Shown one piece after another: positions 39,757-48,512 of a DNA stretch of 64,000 nt. Under the pieces are notes generated by a model. It did not search any database. It was given only the letters and a program-made list of their open reading frames with translations, and was not told where the DNA came from. Position 1 is the stretch's first letter. Each line of letters begins with the position of its first letter. The DNA is from Thermococcus sp. MAR1 (lineage in GTDB: Archaea; Methanobacteriota_B; Thermococci; Thermococcales; Thermococcaceae). The stretch spans positions 124,001-188,000 of the forward strand of contig NZ_SNUF01000002.1 of assembly GCF_012027305.1 (NCBI RefSeq). The letters run 5' to 3'. Position numbers and translations under genes: made by a program.

Positions 39757-40932
39757 TTAAGCTTTTGCCCTCTGGATATAGGCCTTGAAGAATAACGGGG
39801 TTGTCAGTGCGGTAAGCATTGAGACGGCTATAACGCTGGCGAAGAGGACCTGGTCTATCAGTCCAGCACTCAGACCAAAGGTGAGTATGGCCAGCTCCAG
39901 GCTCCCCCTTCCACCCATTCCGATTCCCACGAGGATTGAGTCCCTCCAGCCGAGGCCGAAGAGCCGGCTCCCCAGGCCGCAGCCGAGGAGCTTCCCGAGA
40001 ACCGCGGACAGATAAAGGGCCGCTATGAGGCTCAGGCTTATGTCCGTGAGAGGTGGGTTGAACATCAGCCCCACGTAGATGAAGAACAGCGGTATGAAGA
40101 ACTCAGTGAGGACCACCTGGAGGTCTTCAATCAGCTCGTTCAGCTTTATCCTCGTGACCACGAGTGGGTCCTTCCTCTCGCGGAGTCTGCTTATCGTGAG
40201 TCCCGCCAGGTAAGCGCCGATTATCTGGTTGAGGCCAGCCTTCTCCGCTATGATCGCGAGCGCAAAGGTCAGGATGAGGGTGAAAGTGAAGAATACGTTC
40301 AGGTTCCTGACTATCGAGTAGAACCACTTGGCCCTTTTGAAGATGTACTCTGAGATGAGAAGCGTTGCGGCTATGAATGCGAATATCTTAACCGTTAGTA
40401 TTCCAAAGGAAGCCGCGTCGAGCCCTCCTCCCGCCAGAGCGGTGATTATACCTATGAGGTAAACCGCCATTATGTCGTCGGCAAACGCTGCCCCCATGAG
40501 TATCGATGAGACCTCTCTCCTCACACGTTCCTTCACGAGTACGCCGCTCGTCACCTCTATCGCCGTGTTGCCGAGGGTTATTCCTATGAATATCGCCGCA
40601 GTTGTACCCTTCCCGAAGTAGAGCACCGTGAGAAAGCCCAGTACAAAGGAGAACGCGACTCCGAGGCTGGCAACCACCACGGCCTTCTTGGTGTTCTGGG
40701 CTATCGCCGCGAAGTTGCTGGTGAGCCCCATGTAGAGCATCATCATTATCAGGCCAAACCTTGCCAGAACTCCCAGCTCCTCGCTCGGCTCTATGAGGCC
40801 CAGGACGAAGGGACCGAGGAGTATTCCAGTCAGCACGTGGGCTATTATCGGGTGTATCTCGACCTTTTCGAAGAGCCACTCGATGCTCTTCGCAACCACC
40901 AAGAGAATTGCCAGGGCCAGCAAGAAGTCCAC
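39757..40932 (-). CDS. Monovalent cation:proton antiporter, CPA2 family (copy 1)
   Basis: Kef-type antiporter with about 12 membrane helices and no cytoplasmic KTN domain, 391 residues. The first helices contain HPIIAHVLTGILLGP, the active-site region is AAFADDIMAVYLIG (paired Asp in helix 5), and GMGGRGSLELAIL near the C-terminus is the conserved helix 11 motif. GTG 40932 is one base after the stop of the DUF131 gene, with GGGGAT upstream, so the two are coupled. Related paralogues lie at 49086-50228 and 50230-51354. Confidence 0.93.
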   Translation of the reverse strand: MDFLLALAILLVVAKSIEWLFEKVEIHPIIAHVLTGILLGPFVLGLIEPSEELGVLARFGLIMMMLYMGLTSNFAAIAQNTKKAVVVASLGVAFSFVLGFLTVLYFGKGTTAAIFIGITLGNTAIEVTSGVLVKERVRREVSSILMGAAFADDIMAVYLIGIITALAGGGLDAASFGILTVKIFAFIAATLLISEYIFKRAKWFYSIVRNLNVFFTFTLILTFALAIIAEKAGLNQIIGAYLAGLTISRLRERKDPLVVTRIKLNELIEDLQVVLTEFFIPLFFIYVGLMFNPPLTDISLSLIAALYLSAVLGKLLGCGLGSRLFGLGWRDSILVGIGMGGRGSLELAILTFGLSAGLIDQVLFASVIAVSMLTALTTPLFFKAYIQRAKA

Positions 40933-40933
40933 G

Positions 40934-41185
40934 TCATCCCCTCCTCATGAGCAGAGCCCCTATCACCCAGAGCGCCATCAGGATTATCGCCAGTATAATT
41001 GCCATTCCAGCGGCACCTCTGCTCGTTCCGAAGACTATCGGTATGGGTCCTATCATTATGACCCCGCCGCTTTCCACCTCACCCTCGCCGCCAAGGGCCG
41101 AGATGACCGTTCCAATAAAGACTAGCAAGAATCCGAGCATTATCATTCCCATGCCCGTCATTATGAGCAGGCTTCCCTTGTCCAT
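40934..41185 (-). CDS. DUF131/TIGR00304 family membrane protein
   Basis: An 83-residue protein with two membrane helices flanking a short segment containing GGVIMIGPIPIVFG, the DUF131 signature. ATG 41185 has no ribosome binding site; a minus-strand TATA (AGTTTTAAAAG at about 41209-41219) is placed for a leaderless transcript. It is translationally linked to the downstream antiporter (one-base gap), so it may be an accessory subunit of it. Function unknown. Confidence 0.82.
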   Translation of the reverse strand: MDKGSLLIMTGMGMIMLGFLLVFIGTVISALGGEGEVESGGVIMIGPIPIVFGTSRGAAGMAIILAIILMALWVIGALLMRRG

Positions 41186-41258
41186 ACGTTGGAGACTTTC
41201 CCCTCATCTTTTAAAACTTAACCCAAAGGATTTAAATCCCGGGAAAGGATTCTCTAAT

Positions 41259-41957
41259 ATGCTTGTGCTCGTTGATCTCGACGATACCCTGTGCAACACG
41301 TGGGAGGCCGGGAAGTACACGATACTCCGTCTTATCCCCTTTCTGCTAAAACGGAGGAAGTTTAAGGCTTTCTTCTACATACTCACCGCCCGTTACCGCG
41401 AGCTGGAGCAGTCGCGTGAGTTTCACATGATGGACCTGGATAAAATCGTGGAGAACCTCTTGGAGAAAGTCTACGCCAAAATCTCTCCCAGGGAGCTTGA
41501 GGAGATGCAGGAGCTTATAGACAGGGTGTTCTTCTCAAACCTTCGGCTCTTCCCGGACGCGGTGCCTTTCCTTGAGGCGCTGAAACGCATGGGGGCGAAG
41601 GTGGTTCTCGTGACTGACTCCTCAACCCGGTGGCAGAGGAAGAAGCTCGAATACCTGGGCATAAAGGACTATTTCGATGCCCTCATAATAAGCGGCGAAA
41701 CCGGCCACAGCAAGCTCGACCCTCACAACTTTCGCCTAGCCAGGCGGCTCTTTCCGCACGAGGACGAGGTTTACATGGTGGGCGACAGGGACGATACCGA
41801 CATGAGGGGCGGGAAGGAGATAGGGGCCACCACGATACTTGTTCAGAGGGGATATTTCAAGGGGAGGCGCCCCAAGCACGCCGATTACGTTGTGGGGAAC
41901 CTCACGGAGGCTCTGGAGGTGATAAGGAATGAGCATGAAAAGCGAGCTGAAGCGTAA
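41259..41957 (+). CDS. HAD family hydrolase
   Basis: Haloacid dehalogenase-fold phosphatase of unknown substrate, 232 residues. Motif I VDLDDTLCNT has the nucleophile Asp, motif II VLVTDSSTR, motif III Lys in GHSKLDPHNF, and motif IV MVGDRDDTDMRGGKEIG. A helical cap lies at residues about 20-95. ATG 41259 is exactly 25 bases after the centre of TTTAAAT (41231-41237), so the mRNA is probably leaderless; the longer frame up to 40908 is antisense to the antiporter genes. It overlaps the next gene by 29 bases. Confidence 0.92.
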   Translation: MLVLVDLDDTLCNTWEAGKYTILRLIPFLLKRRKFKAFFYILTARYRELEQSREFHMMDLDKIVENLLEKVYAKISPRELEEMQELIDRVFFSNLRLFPDAVPFLEALKRMGAKVVLVTDSSTRWQRKKLEYLGIKDYFDALIISGETGHSKLDPHNFRLARRLFPHEDEVYMVGDRDDTDMRGGKEIGATTILVQRGYFKGRRPKHADYVVGNLTEALEVIRNEHEKRAEA

Positions 41958-42582
41958 GTCCCTCCACCTCACAGGCCTGCTGGTTCCGATCTCCTACCTG
42001 CTCTTTGGGCGGGATCTCACACTAACGTTCATTGGCCTTGCGTTCTTCATCTTCGTTGTGCTCGAACCCTTCAGGATAATCGAGGAGCTGAGGGACAACA
42101 TAAAAAGGAGGCTCAAGATATACGTGGACAACGATGTCATGGAGCGCATGGAGGTTCTCGAGAAGCAGATCGACGAGATAACCAGAAGTCACGAGCGCTA
42201 TCGCGTGGCGGCGCACATATACTTTGCCGCGGCGGCCTTCATAGTGGTCTATTTCTTCCCAGAGGAGATCGCTATCGGCGCCATAACCATCGCAACCGTT
42301 GGAGATGCTTTGGCGGCCATAATAGGGAAATCCCTGGGTAGACACCGCTTCAGCAATGGGAAGAGTCTGGAGGGAAGCCTTGCCTACTTCCTCTCCGGCG
42401 TGGTCATCCTGTACCCCCTGGTCGGCCCCCTTCTGGCGGTTCTTGGGTCATCTGCCGGGGCTCTGGTAGAGTTCTATGGGTTGCCCCCCGGGAAGTCTCC
42501 CGAGGATCAGCTTGACGACAACTTCTCTAACCAGCTTGCTATCGCCATAGTCCTGTATCTTTCGAGCCTCTTGTTTGTTTGA
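41929..42582 (+). CDS. Polyprenol/dolichol kinase-like membrane protein
   Basis: A 217-residue protein of the diacylglycerol/polyprenol kinase group (SEC59/phytol kinase-like). It begins KSELKRKSLHLTGLLVPISY, the family N-terminus with a conserved Arg-Lys-x-x-His, and carries TIATVGDALAAIIGKSLGRHRF and SLEGSLAYFL in the CTP-binding membrane region (in shorter overlapping pieces). About six helices with a cytoplasmic coiled insertion around residues 55-90. ATG 41929 has GGAGGTGAT upstream. Phosphorylation of an isoprenoid alcohol, perhaps dolichol for N-glycosylation, is inferred. Confidence 0.83.
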   Translation: MSMKSELKRKSLHLTGLLVPISYLLFGRDLTLTFIGLAFFIFVVLEPFRIIEELRDNIKRRLKIYVDNDVMERMEVLEKQIDEITRSHERYRVAAHIYFAAAAFIVVYFFPEEIAIGAITIATVGDALAAIIGKSLGRHRFSNGKSLEGSLAYFLSGVVILYPLVGPLLAVLGSSAGALVEFYGLPPGKSPEDQLDDNFSNQLAIAIVLYLSSLLFV

Positions 42583-42590
42583 TGAAAAAG

Positions 42591-42628
42591 GTTTATATGC
42601 TTTTCTTTCCATATCACCGCTAGTGATA
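42591..42628 (+). promoter_or_regulatory. GH57 promoter with TATA and Thermococcales Glycolytic Motif
   Basis: TATA element TTTATAT at 42592-42598. The motif TATCAC-CGCTA-GTGATA occupies 42612-42628, a perfect match to the known TGM consensus TATCAC-N5-GTGATA bound by TrmBL1/Tgr. It lies downstream of TATA over the start of transcription, the position at which the factor represses sugar-uptake and starch-processing genes until maltodextrin is present. Confidence 0.88.
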
Positions 42629-42643
42629 ACAGGGGTGGTTGCC

Positions 42644-44602
42644 ATGGTGAACTTCATATTCGGGATCCATAACCATCAGCCTCTCGGTAACTTTGGCTGG
42701 GTCTTGGAGAGCGCCTACGAGCGCTCTTACCGGCCGTTTATGGAGATACTCGAAGAATACCCGAACATGAAGGTCGCGGTTCACATAAGCGGTCCCCTCC
42801 TTGAGTGGCTGGATGAAAACCGGCCGGAGTACATTGATCTTCTCCGTTCCCTTGTGAGGAAGGGACAGCTTGAGATAGTGGTTGCGGGCTTTTACGAACC
42901 CGTTCTGGCGGCGATTCCGAAGGAGGACAGGATAGAGCAGATTAAGCTTCTCAAGGACTTCGCCAAAAAGCTCGGCTACGACTCAAAGGGTGCCTGGCTG
43001 ACCGAGCGCGTCTGGCAGCCCGAACTCGTCAAGAGCCTCCGCCAGGCGGGCATAGAGTACGTGATCGTTGACGATTACCACTTCATGAGTGCCGGGCTGA
43101 GTAAGGAGGAGCTCTTCTGGCCGTACTACACCGAGGATGGAGGGGAGGTTATAGCGGTCTTTCCCATAGACGAGAAGCTGCGTTACCTCATTCCCTTCCG
43201 TCCCGTTAAGAAAACGATAGAATACCTCCACTCCCTGGAGGATGGCGATGAGAGCAAGGTTGCCGTTTTCCACGACGACGGTGAGAAGTTCGGTGTCTGG
43301 CCAGGAACCCATGAGTGGGTGTATGAAAAGGGCTGGCTCAGGGAGTTCTTCGACCGGATTTCGAGTGATGAAGGAATACACCTGACCCTCTACTCGGAGT
43401 ATCTTTCCAGATTTAAACCGAGGGGCATAGTCTACCTTCCGATAGCTTCCTACTTCGAGATGAGCGAGTGGTCTCTGCCGGCAGCGCAGGCAAAGCTCTT
43501 CGTTGAGTTCGTCGAGACGCTTAAGGAGCAGGGCCAGTTCGAGCGCTACCGCGTTTTCGTCAGAGGTGGCATCTGGAAGAACTTCTTCCTCAAGTACCCG
43601 GAGAGCAACTACATGCACAAGCGTATGCTCATGGTGAGCAAGCTCGTCCGCAATAACCCCGAAGCGAGGCACTTCCTATTCAGAGCTCAGTGCAACGACG
43701 CCTACTGGCACGGTGTCTTTGGAGGCGTCTACCTCCCCCACCTCCGCAGGGCGATATGGGAGAACCTCATAAAGGCGAATAGCCACGTAAAGATTGGAAC
43801 CTTCGTTAGGGATATAGACTTCGACGGACGGGATGAGGTCTTTCTGGAGAATGAAAGTTTTTACGCGGTGTTTAAACCCTCCTATGGTGGAGCGCTCTTC
43901 GAACTCAGCTCGAAGAAAAAGGCGGTAAACTACAACGACGTTCTCGCGAGGCGCTGGGAGCACTACCACGAGGTTCCCGAGGCGGCCACTCCAGAGGAGG
44001 AAGACGGGGATGGCGTAGCGAGCATACACGAGGTCGGCAGGAAAATCCCGGACGAGATAAGACGTGAACTTGCCTACGACGACCACCTGAGGGCCATCCT
44101 GCAGGACCACTTCCTCGACCCGGAGACGGCACTCGAGGAGTATCGCCTCAACAGGCACATCGAGCTCGGGGACTTCGTGACGGGTGCCTATGACTACAGC
44201 CTTTTTGAGGGCGGCGTCACCCTCGAGAGGGACGGCACCGTCTCCGGAAGGCCGGCGAAGGTGGAGAAGACCTTCCGCCTGGCAGAGGATGGCTTCGTCG
44301 TTGATTACACCGTGGGGAGTGAGACCAAAGCCCTCTTCGGCGTTGAGCTTAACCTGGCCGTCCACAGCGTCATGGAACAGCCGGAAGAGTTCGAGGCCGA
44401 CAAGTTCGAGGTGAACGACCCGTATGGCATCGGAAAGGTAGGGATAGAGCTCGACAAAAAGGCAAAGGTCTGGAAGTACCCGGTAAAGACCCTCAGCCAG
44501 AGCGAAGCCGGCTGGGACTTCATCCAGCAGGGCGTAAGCTATACCCTGCTGTTCCCGGTGGATGGGGAGCTGAGGTTTAGGATCAGGTTCAGGGAGCTTT
44601 GA
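42644..44602 (+). CDS. jgt: 4-alpha-glucanotransferase, GH57 family
   Basis: Transfers alpha-1,4-glucan segments between malto-oligosaccharides in starch/maltodextrin metabolism. The 652 residues are closely similar, from memory, to the Thermococcus litoralis enzyme. GH57 regions are clear: region 1 HNHQPLGNFGW, nucleophile Glu121 in WLTERVWQPE, acid/base Asp212 in VAVFHDDGEKFG, and a C-terminal beta domain (residues about 390-652) ending DFIQQGVSYTLLFP. ATG 42644 follows GGGGTGG; the longer frame runs over the promoter. Expression should respond to maltodextrins through the TGM. Confidence 0.96.
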   Translation: MVNFIFGIHNHQPLGNFGWVLESAYERSYRPFMEILEEYPNMKVAVHISGPLLEWLDENRPEYIDLLRSLVRKGQLEIVVAGFYEPVLAAIPKEDRIEQIKLLKDFAKKLGYDSKGAWLTERVWQPELVKSLRQAGIEYVIVDDYHFMSAGLSKEELFWPYYTEDGGEVIAVFPIDEKLRYLIPFRPVKKTIEYLHSLEDGDESKVAVFHDDGEKFGVWPGTHEWVYEKGWLREFFDRISSDEGIHLTLYSEYLSRFKPRGIVYLPIASYFEMSEWSLPAAQAKLFVEFVETLKEQGQFERYRVFVRGGIWKNFFLKYPESNYMHKRMLMVSKLVRNNPEARHFLFRAQCNDAYWHGVFGGVYLPHLRRAIWENLIKANSHVKIGTFVRDIDFDGRDEVFLENESFYAVFKPSYGGALFELSSKKKAVNYNDVLARRWEHYHEVPEAATPEEEDGDGVASIHEVGRKIPDEIRRELAYDDHLRAILQDHFLDPETALEEYRLNRHIELGDFVTGAYDYSLFEGGVTLERDGTVSGRPAKVEKTFRLAEDGFVVDYTVGSETKALFGVELNLAVHSVMEQPEEFEADKFEVNDPYGIGKVGIELDKKAKVWKYPVKTLSQSEAGWDFIQQGVSYTLLFPVDGELRFRIRFREL

Positions 44603-44612
44603 GCCCCTGATT

Positions 44613-45536
44613 TTATCTTTTCCTTATTCTGAAATCCAGCGGCTCTTCAAGGTGCCAGAACCTGCAGAACGAGCATATATCTCCGCTCGAAGGCATTCCA
44701 CAGACTTTGCACTCTCTCAGCTCCGTTTCCTGGAGTTCGGCTTCGAAGAGCTTCTTCTTTCTTAGGTAACCTTTAACGAAGTTGATTTTCGTTCCCGGTC
44801 TCTTCTCCTCCATCTCGTTCAGGATTTCCTTGTACTCTATGGTCGTTGCCCCAACCGCGTGAGGACATTCCTCGATGTGGTACTCTATGTCGTTGGCGAG
44901 GGCGTAGGCGACTACCTCCCTCTCGGTCAGCTCGTAGAGGGGCTTAATCTTCTTCACCAGCTTCCCGTTGAACTCGCTAGGCGTCACAGGCCCCTGCTTG
45001 GCGAGGTACTGGGTGTTCCAGTGCATTAGGTTGGCGAAGATGAAGCTGGCCTCGTCGTCCAAGTTGTGCCCGGTTGCTATTGCATCAAAGCCGTTGTCGT
45101 ATGCGAACTTGTTGAAGATGTACCTCTTCGTCAGCCCGCAGTAGGAGCAGGTCGGTCTTCTCGTCCTCACCTCGCCGATGCCCTTTCCTAGGAGCTCCTT
45201 AACCCTGACGATGTGGAGGGGAACTCCCAAAGCCTCGCACTGCTTTTTGGCGTACTCCTCGCTCTTCTCGGAGTACTCGCCTATTCCCAGGTTTATGTGG
45301 AGGCACTCGATGTCGTAGCCGAGCTTCTTGAGGACGTGAGCGGTGACAGCCGAGTCCTTTCCTCCGCTCACAACAACCAGAATCCTCTCGCCGGGTTTTA
45401 TCAGCTTGTAGCGCTCTATGGTCCGCTTTACCTTCCTCTCGAAGTACTCCGTGAAGTGCTCGGGACAGAGGTACATCCTCGGGTAGTGGAGCTTGATGAA
45501 GGCCGGCTTCTCGCAGAACTTGCATTTCATCGGCAT
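44613..45536 (-). CDS. tRNA 2-thiolation enzyme, TtuA/Ncs6 family (copy 2)
   Basis: A 307-residue PP-loop sulfurtransferase, paralogue of the product at 23321-24292. N-terminal zinc finger KCKFCEK with YLCPEHF, PP-loop VVSGGKDSAVTA, the cluster cysteines in PTCSYCGL and EECPHA, and the C-terminal zinc finger CKVCGMPSSGDICSFC. ATG 45536 has GGTGA five bases upstream. Convergent with the GH57 gene, with only a short T-rich gap (44603-44612). One copy is likely to act on tRNA position 54 and the other on position 34. Confidence 0.92.
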   Translation of the reverse strand: MPMKCKFCEKPAFIKLHYPRMYLCPEHFTEYFERKVKRTIERYKLIKPGERILVVVSGGKDSAVTAHVLKKLGYDIECLHINLGIGEYSEKSEEYAKKQCEALGVPLHIVRVKELLGKGIGEVRTRRPTCSYCGLTKRYIFNKFAYDNGFDAIATGHNLDDEASFIFANLMHWNTQYLAKQGPVTPSEFNGKLVKKIKPLYELTEREVVAYALANDIEYHIEECPHAVGATTIEYKEILNEMEEKRPGTKINFVKGYLRKKKLFEAELQETELRECKVCGMPSSGDICSFCRFWHLEEPLDFRIRKR

Positions 45537-45596
45537 CTTGGTCACCGGGTTAAAGCGGGGAAATTTGTTATATTAATTTAACCTTGCAGGCTCCGT

Positions 45597-46208
45597 CTAC
45601 ACGGGTTCCAGGCTCGCCCCCTCTTCCTCCCCGGGTGATTTGACTATCACGGTCTTTCCTTCATCGCCGATCCTTATTACGCGTGTGAAGGCCTCCTCCA
45701 GGAGTGCCACGTATCTTTTATCCGCGAGGTCGGTGTTTACGAAGTAGAAAGCCTTCTTGTTGGAATTTCCTATGAAGGCCACACTAAGGTTGGTGAGACT
45801 CACCACGAAGCGGGGGTTGTTGTTCTGGAGTGGAATGAGCCTCTCCGGGTTCATGATTATGGCGATCGTCCCGGGGTTTTTGGAGTAGTAATCCCTAAGC
45901 CACTTGGAGAGCCTGCTCAGAAAGATGCCTGGGTCTTTGTAGGGATCGACCTCAAAGAGCACCTCTCCCCATTCGGACATTCCTCCGGCTTTTATTCTCT
46001 TTGTGTGCTGGGGAACTGTGAACCCGGCCAGCCTAAGCCATCGGATGGCAGACATTGTTGAGTCCAGGATGTCTATCAGGAGCACCTTCTCCCAGCCGTG
46101 AACGCTTCCTATCGCGTGGAACAGCCTTGGATATGGAGACAGCGAAGTGTGCTCTATGAGAACGGTTTCACCCGGTCCAATCCTGCTCAGATACTCAGAG
46201 AATCTCAT
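45597..46208 (-). CDS. DUF257 family protein (copy 2 of tandem pair)
   Basis: A 203-residue protein of the DUF257 family, known almost only from Thermococcales. The first strand reads GETVLIEHTSLSPYPRLFHAI and the next VLLIDILDSTMSAIRWLRLAG (in pieces), an alpha/beta pattern like RecA/KaiC but with no Walker A. ATG 46208 overlaps the preceding DUF257 gene by 14 bases. The two share strand positions and the LR-x-x-G segment but are divergent. No function is known to me. Confidence 0.78.
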   Translation of the reverse strand: MRFSEYLSRIGPGETVLIEHTSLSPYPRLFHAIGSVHGWEKVLLIDILDSTMSAIRWLRLAGFTVPQHTKRIKAGGMSEWGEVLFEVDPYKDPGIFLSRLSKWLRDYYSKNPGTIAIIMNPERLIPLQNNNPRFVVSLTNLSVAFIGNSNKKAFYFVNTDLADKRYVALLEEAFTRVIRIGDEGKTVIVKSPGEEEGASLEPV

Positions 46209-46803
46209 ATCCTACCCCTCCGGGGGATTTTAGGAGCCTCGCGTTTCGTCCCTCCACCTCGACCACGTAGTCGGAATCCTGCTCAAGTCCTTTTCTGAGG
46301 TAGTCCGACGCTATATCCGTGTTCAGGAAAAGAAAGCTTGTCCTCCCCTCGACCGGAAGGTAGAGTCTTGTTATCTTTTCGAAATATCTTTCGAGCTTTG
46401 GGGGATCCGACATGAACGTGAAGGAGAACCGCTCCATTCCAAGGACGATGGTGTGGTTCCGGCTCTCCAGGGGGACCTCCTTGGCGAACTTGGCGTAGAT
46501 GGCTAGGTGGTGGTCGAAATCATCTACAACGTCCACGTTCCCCACAACGTTTCCGACCTTGACCGTTCCCTTCTCCTTTATCACGGGGACGTTTTCTATG
46601 GGGAGCTCAATGCCCTGAAACCGCAGGTTTTGAATAAAAACGTGAAGGGCATCGCCTATGTCAACTATCAGGGGGATTATTCCAAGGTTCATCCATTCCA
46701 TGAATATCTTCGCCATGGCTCTCTCGGGATGATCCGTCGAGGAGTACTCAACGAGCACTATGCCTTCCTTTATCCTTGGAAGCTGGCTCAACAGGCCCGT
46801 CAT
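46195..46803 (-). CDS. DUF257 family protein (copy 1 of tandem pair)
   Basis: A 202-residue DUF257 paralogue. Conserved pieces are EGIVLVEYSSTDHPERAM, PLIVDIGDALHVFIQNLRFQG and the later HTIVLGMERFSF and SFLFLNTDIA strands, with the NTD motif matching the NTDLAD of its neighbour. No P-loop. The promoter AGTATATTTAG (minus, about 46838-46848) lies after the FAD oxidoreductase gene. The pair is one operon. Confidence 0.78.
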   Translation of the reverse strand: MTGLLSQLPRIKEGIVLVEYSSTDHPERAMAKIFMEWMNLGIIPLIVDIGDALHVFIQNLRFQGIELPIENVPVIKEKGTVKVGNVVGNVDVVDDFDHHLAIYAKFAKEVPLESRNHTIVLGMERFSFTFMSDPPKLERYFEKITRLYLPVEGRTSFLFLNTDIASDYLRKGLEQDSDYVVEVEGRNARLLKSPGGVGYEIL

Positions 46804-46885
46804 GGTATCGTCTCAAGTCTAACCTATTGCACTTCAACTAAATATACTTTTGCCAATGCCAAGAGAGTGAGAAGGTTTGATGTTT

Positions 46886-48352
46886 TTATGGTTTGAGATC
46901 CTCAATCTTTGCCTTCCAGTTGCCAGGTTTTCTGAATTCTTTCTCCGTATAGAGGCCCTCCTTTTTGAGTATTCCCCTCGCCGCGAGCAGACCTGTGGCG
47001 GCAGCGTTCACGATGTCTCTGCTCAGGCCAGCGCCGTCACCGGCGGCGAAGATGCTCTCAATGCTTGTCTCTAAGTCCTCGTTCACCTCAACTTTCATGG
47101 CGTAGTACTTGATCTCGGGCGCGTAGAGCAGGGTGTGGTCGCTCGCAACGCCTGGCAGAACCCGGTCGAGCTTTTCCAAACCCTCCAGGATGTTGGTGAC
47201 AACGCGATGCGGTAAAGCCATCGCTATGTCTCCCGGAGTAACGTGCTTTAGCGTCGGTTCTACATCGCTTCTCCTTATCCTGGCCCAAGTGCTCCTCCTT
47301 CCGCGCCTCAGGTCGCCGAGCCTCTGGAGTATGGGCTTTCCGCCACCTATCGTCGTCGCCAGCTGGGCTATGCTCCTGCCGTAGGCGGTGGTGTCTTCAA
47401 CCGGCTCGGTCAGCTCTATCCTCGTGAGGAATGCGAAGTTCGTGTTGTTGCTCTTCTTCTCGTGCATCGAGTGCCCGTTCACTCCAACGTAACCGTCGTA
47501 ACGCTCTTCAACGACGAAGCCATTGGGGTTCGTGCAGAATGTTCTCACGAAGTCGTCGTAGGTGTTCGTGTATATGTGGAACTTGGGGTCGTGGTTTATG
47601 CTCGTTATCGGATCCATGATTATCGCCGGCACTTCAACGCGAACGCCGACGTCAATCGGCCCGTGCCTGGCCTTTAGGCCTATCCTCCGGGCGACCTCGT
47701 GGAACCAGTCGGCCCCGCCGCGGCCGGGTGAAACTATCGTGTACCTAGTTTTTATCTCGAAAATGTCCTTTCTGCGCTTTACTTTCACCCAGCCCTTCCC
47801 AAACTCCAGAGCCTTGGTCCAGAGGAGGAACTCAACGCCTTTGCTCTCAAGGTACTTCTTCATGTCCGCTATGACTTCGGGCGTCCTGTCGGAGCCGATG
47901 TGGCGCTGGATTATAGGTATGAACTTAACGCCGGCTTGGGCCGCTTTCTGCTCCCAGTACCTGACTTCCTCCGGGTTACCCTTGAAGAGGTTCCTCGGCG
48001 CTTTGTGGTTCAGGAATATCTGGTCAACTTCCCACACGAGCTGCCAGGCGTAGTTTTCATCTCCCGTTAGCTCGCTCAGGTCGCCGCCTATGTCCGGGCG
48101 GAGGTTTATCGTGCCATCGCTTAAGCCCCCTGCACCTCCCACGCCGCTCATGATGTGACAGGGCTGGCAGCCTATGCAGTAGCCCAGATCGTACATCGGG
48201 CAGATTCTCTGCTCGATGTCCCCGCCCTCGTCAACTATTAGAACCTTAAAATCGCTCTTTTCGACCAGTTCATAGGCCGCAAAAAGACCCGCCGGGCCGG
48301 CTCCGATAATTACGACGTCGTAGGTCTTTCCGCTTCCGTTTCCAGAAACCAT
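46886..48352 (-). CDS. NAD(P)/FAD-dependent oxidoreductase (COG2509-like)
   Basis: An FAD flavoprotein of about 488 residues. The N-terminal Rossmann motif DVVIIGAGPAGLFAAYEL is followed by LIVDEGGDIEQRICPMYDLGYC, with several cysteines (CIGCQPCHIMSG) that could carry a cluster or redox pair, and a C-terminal FAUnit with FAAGDGAGLSRDIVNAAATG. The family is uncharacterised, although related to dehydrogenases with an NADPH-type second site. ATG 48352 has AGGG upstream; a TATA-like AGTTTTTAAGG lies at about 48380-48390. Confidence 0.88.
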   Translation of the reverse strand: MVSGNGSGKTYDVVIIGAGPAGLFAAYELVEKSDFKVLIVDEGGDIEQRICPMYDLGYCIGCQPCHIMSGVGGAGGLSDGTINLRPDIGGDLSELTGDENYAWQLVWEVDQIFLNHKAPRNLFKGNPEEVRYWEQKAAQAGVKFIPIIQRHIGSDRTPEVIADMKKYLESKGVEFLLWTKALEFGKGWVKVKRRKDIFEIKTRYTIVSPGRGGADWFHEVARRIGLKARHGPIDVGVRVEVPAIIMDPITSINHDPKFHIYTNTYDDFVRTFCTNPNGFVVEERYDGYVGVNGHSMHEKKSNNTNFAFLTRIELTEPVEDTTAYGRSIAQLATTIGGGKPILQRLGDLRRGRRSTWARIRRSDVEPTLKHVTPGDIAMALPHRVVTNILEGLEKLDRVLPGVASDHTLLYAPEIKYYAMKVEVNEDLETSIESIFAAGDGAGLSRDIVNAAATGLLAARGILKKEGLYTEKEFRKPGNWKAKIEDLKP

Positions 48353-48512
48353 ATTTCCCTTGTCGATGTTTATGGGCAATGCCTTAAAAACTTTTTGGCA
48401 AGTTTTTGGTTAATATGACCTGTTTATGCGCATTTATTTAACATAATTTTGATTACTATTTTCCCGAAACCTTTAAACAGAATTGGGCAGTAAAATCCTT
48501 AGTGGGAGCATG

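Noticed and set aside
40908-41258. N-terminal extension of the HAD protein by 117 codons
   Set aside because: It is antisense to the antiporter and DUF131 genes and lies upstream of a good TATA placed 25 bases before ATG 41259.
42612-42628. TGM palindrome as a transcription terminator of the upstream gene
   Set aside because: Archaea do not usually terminate at hairpins. The motif matches a known regulatory site in position and sequence.
43676-44365. Antisense frames of more than 200 codons within the GH57 gene
   Set aside because: GC-rich third-position bias creates open antisense frames here; none has a plausible start or family pattern.
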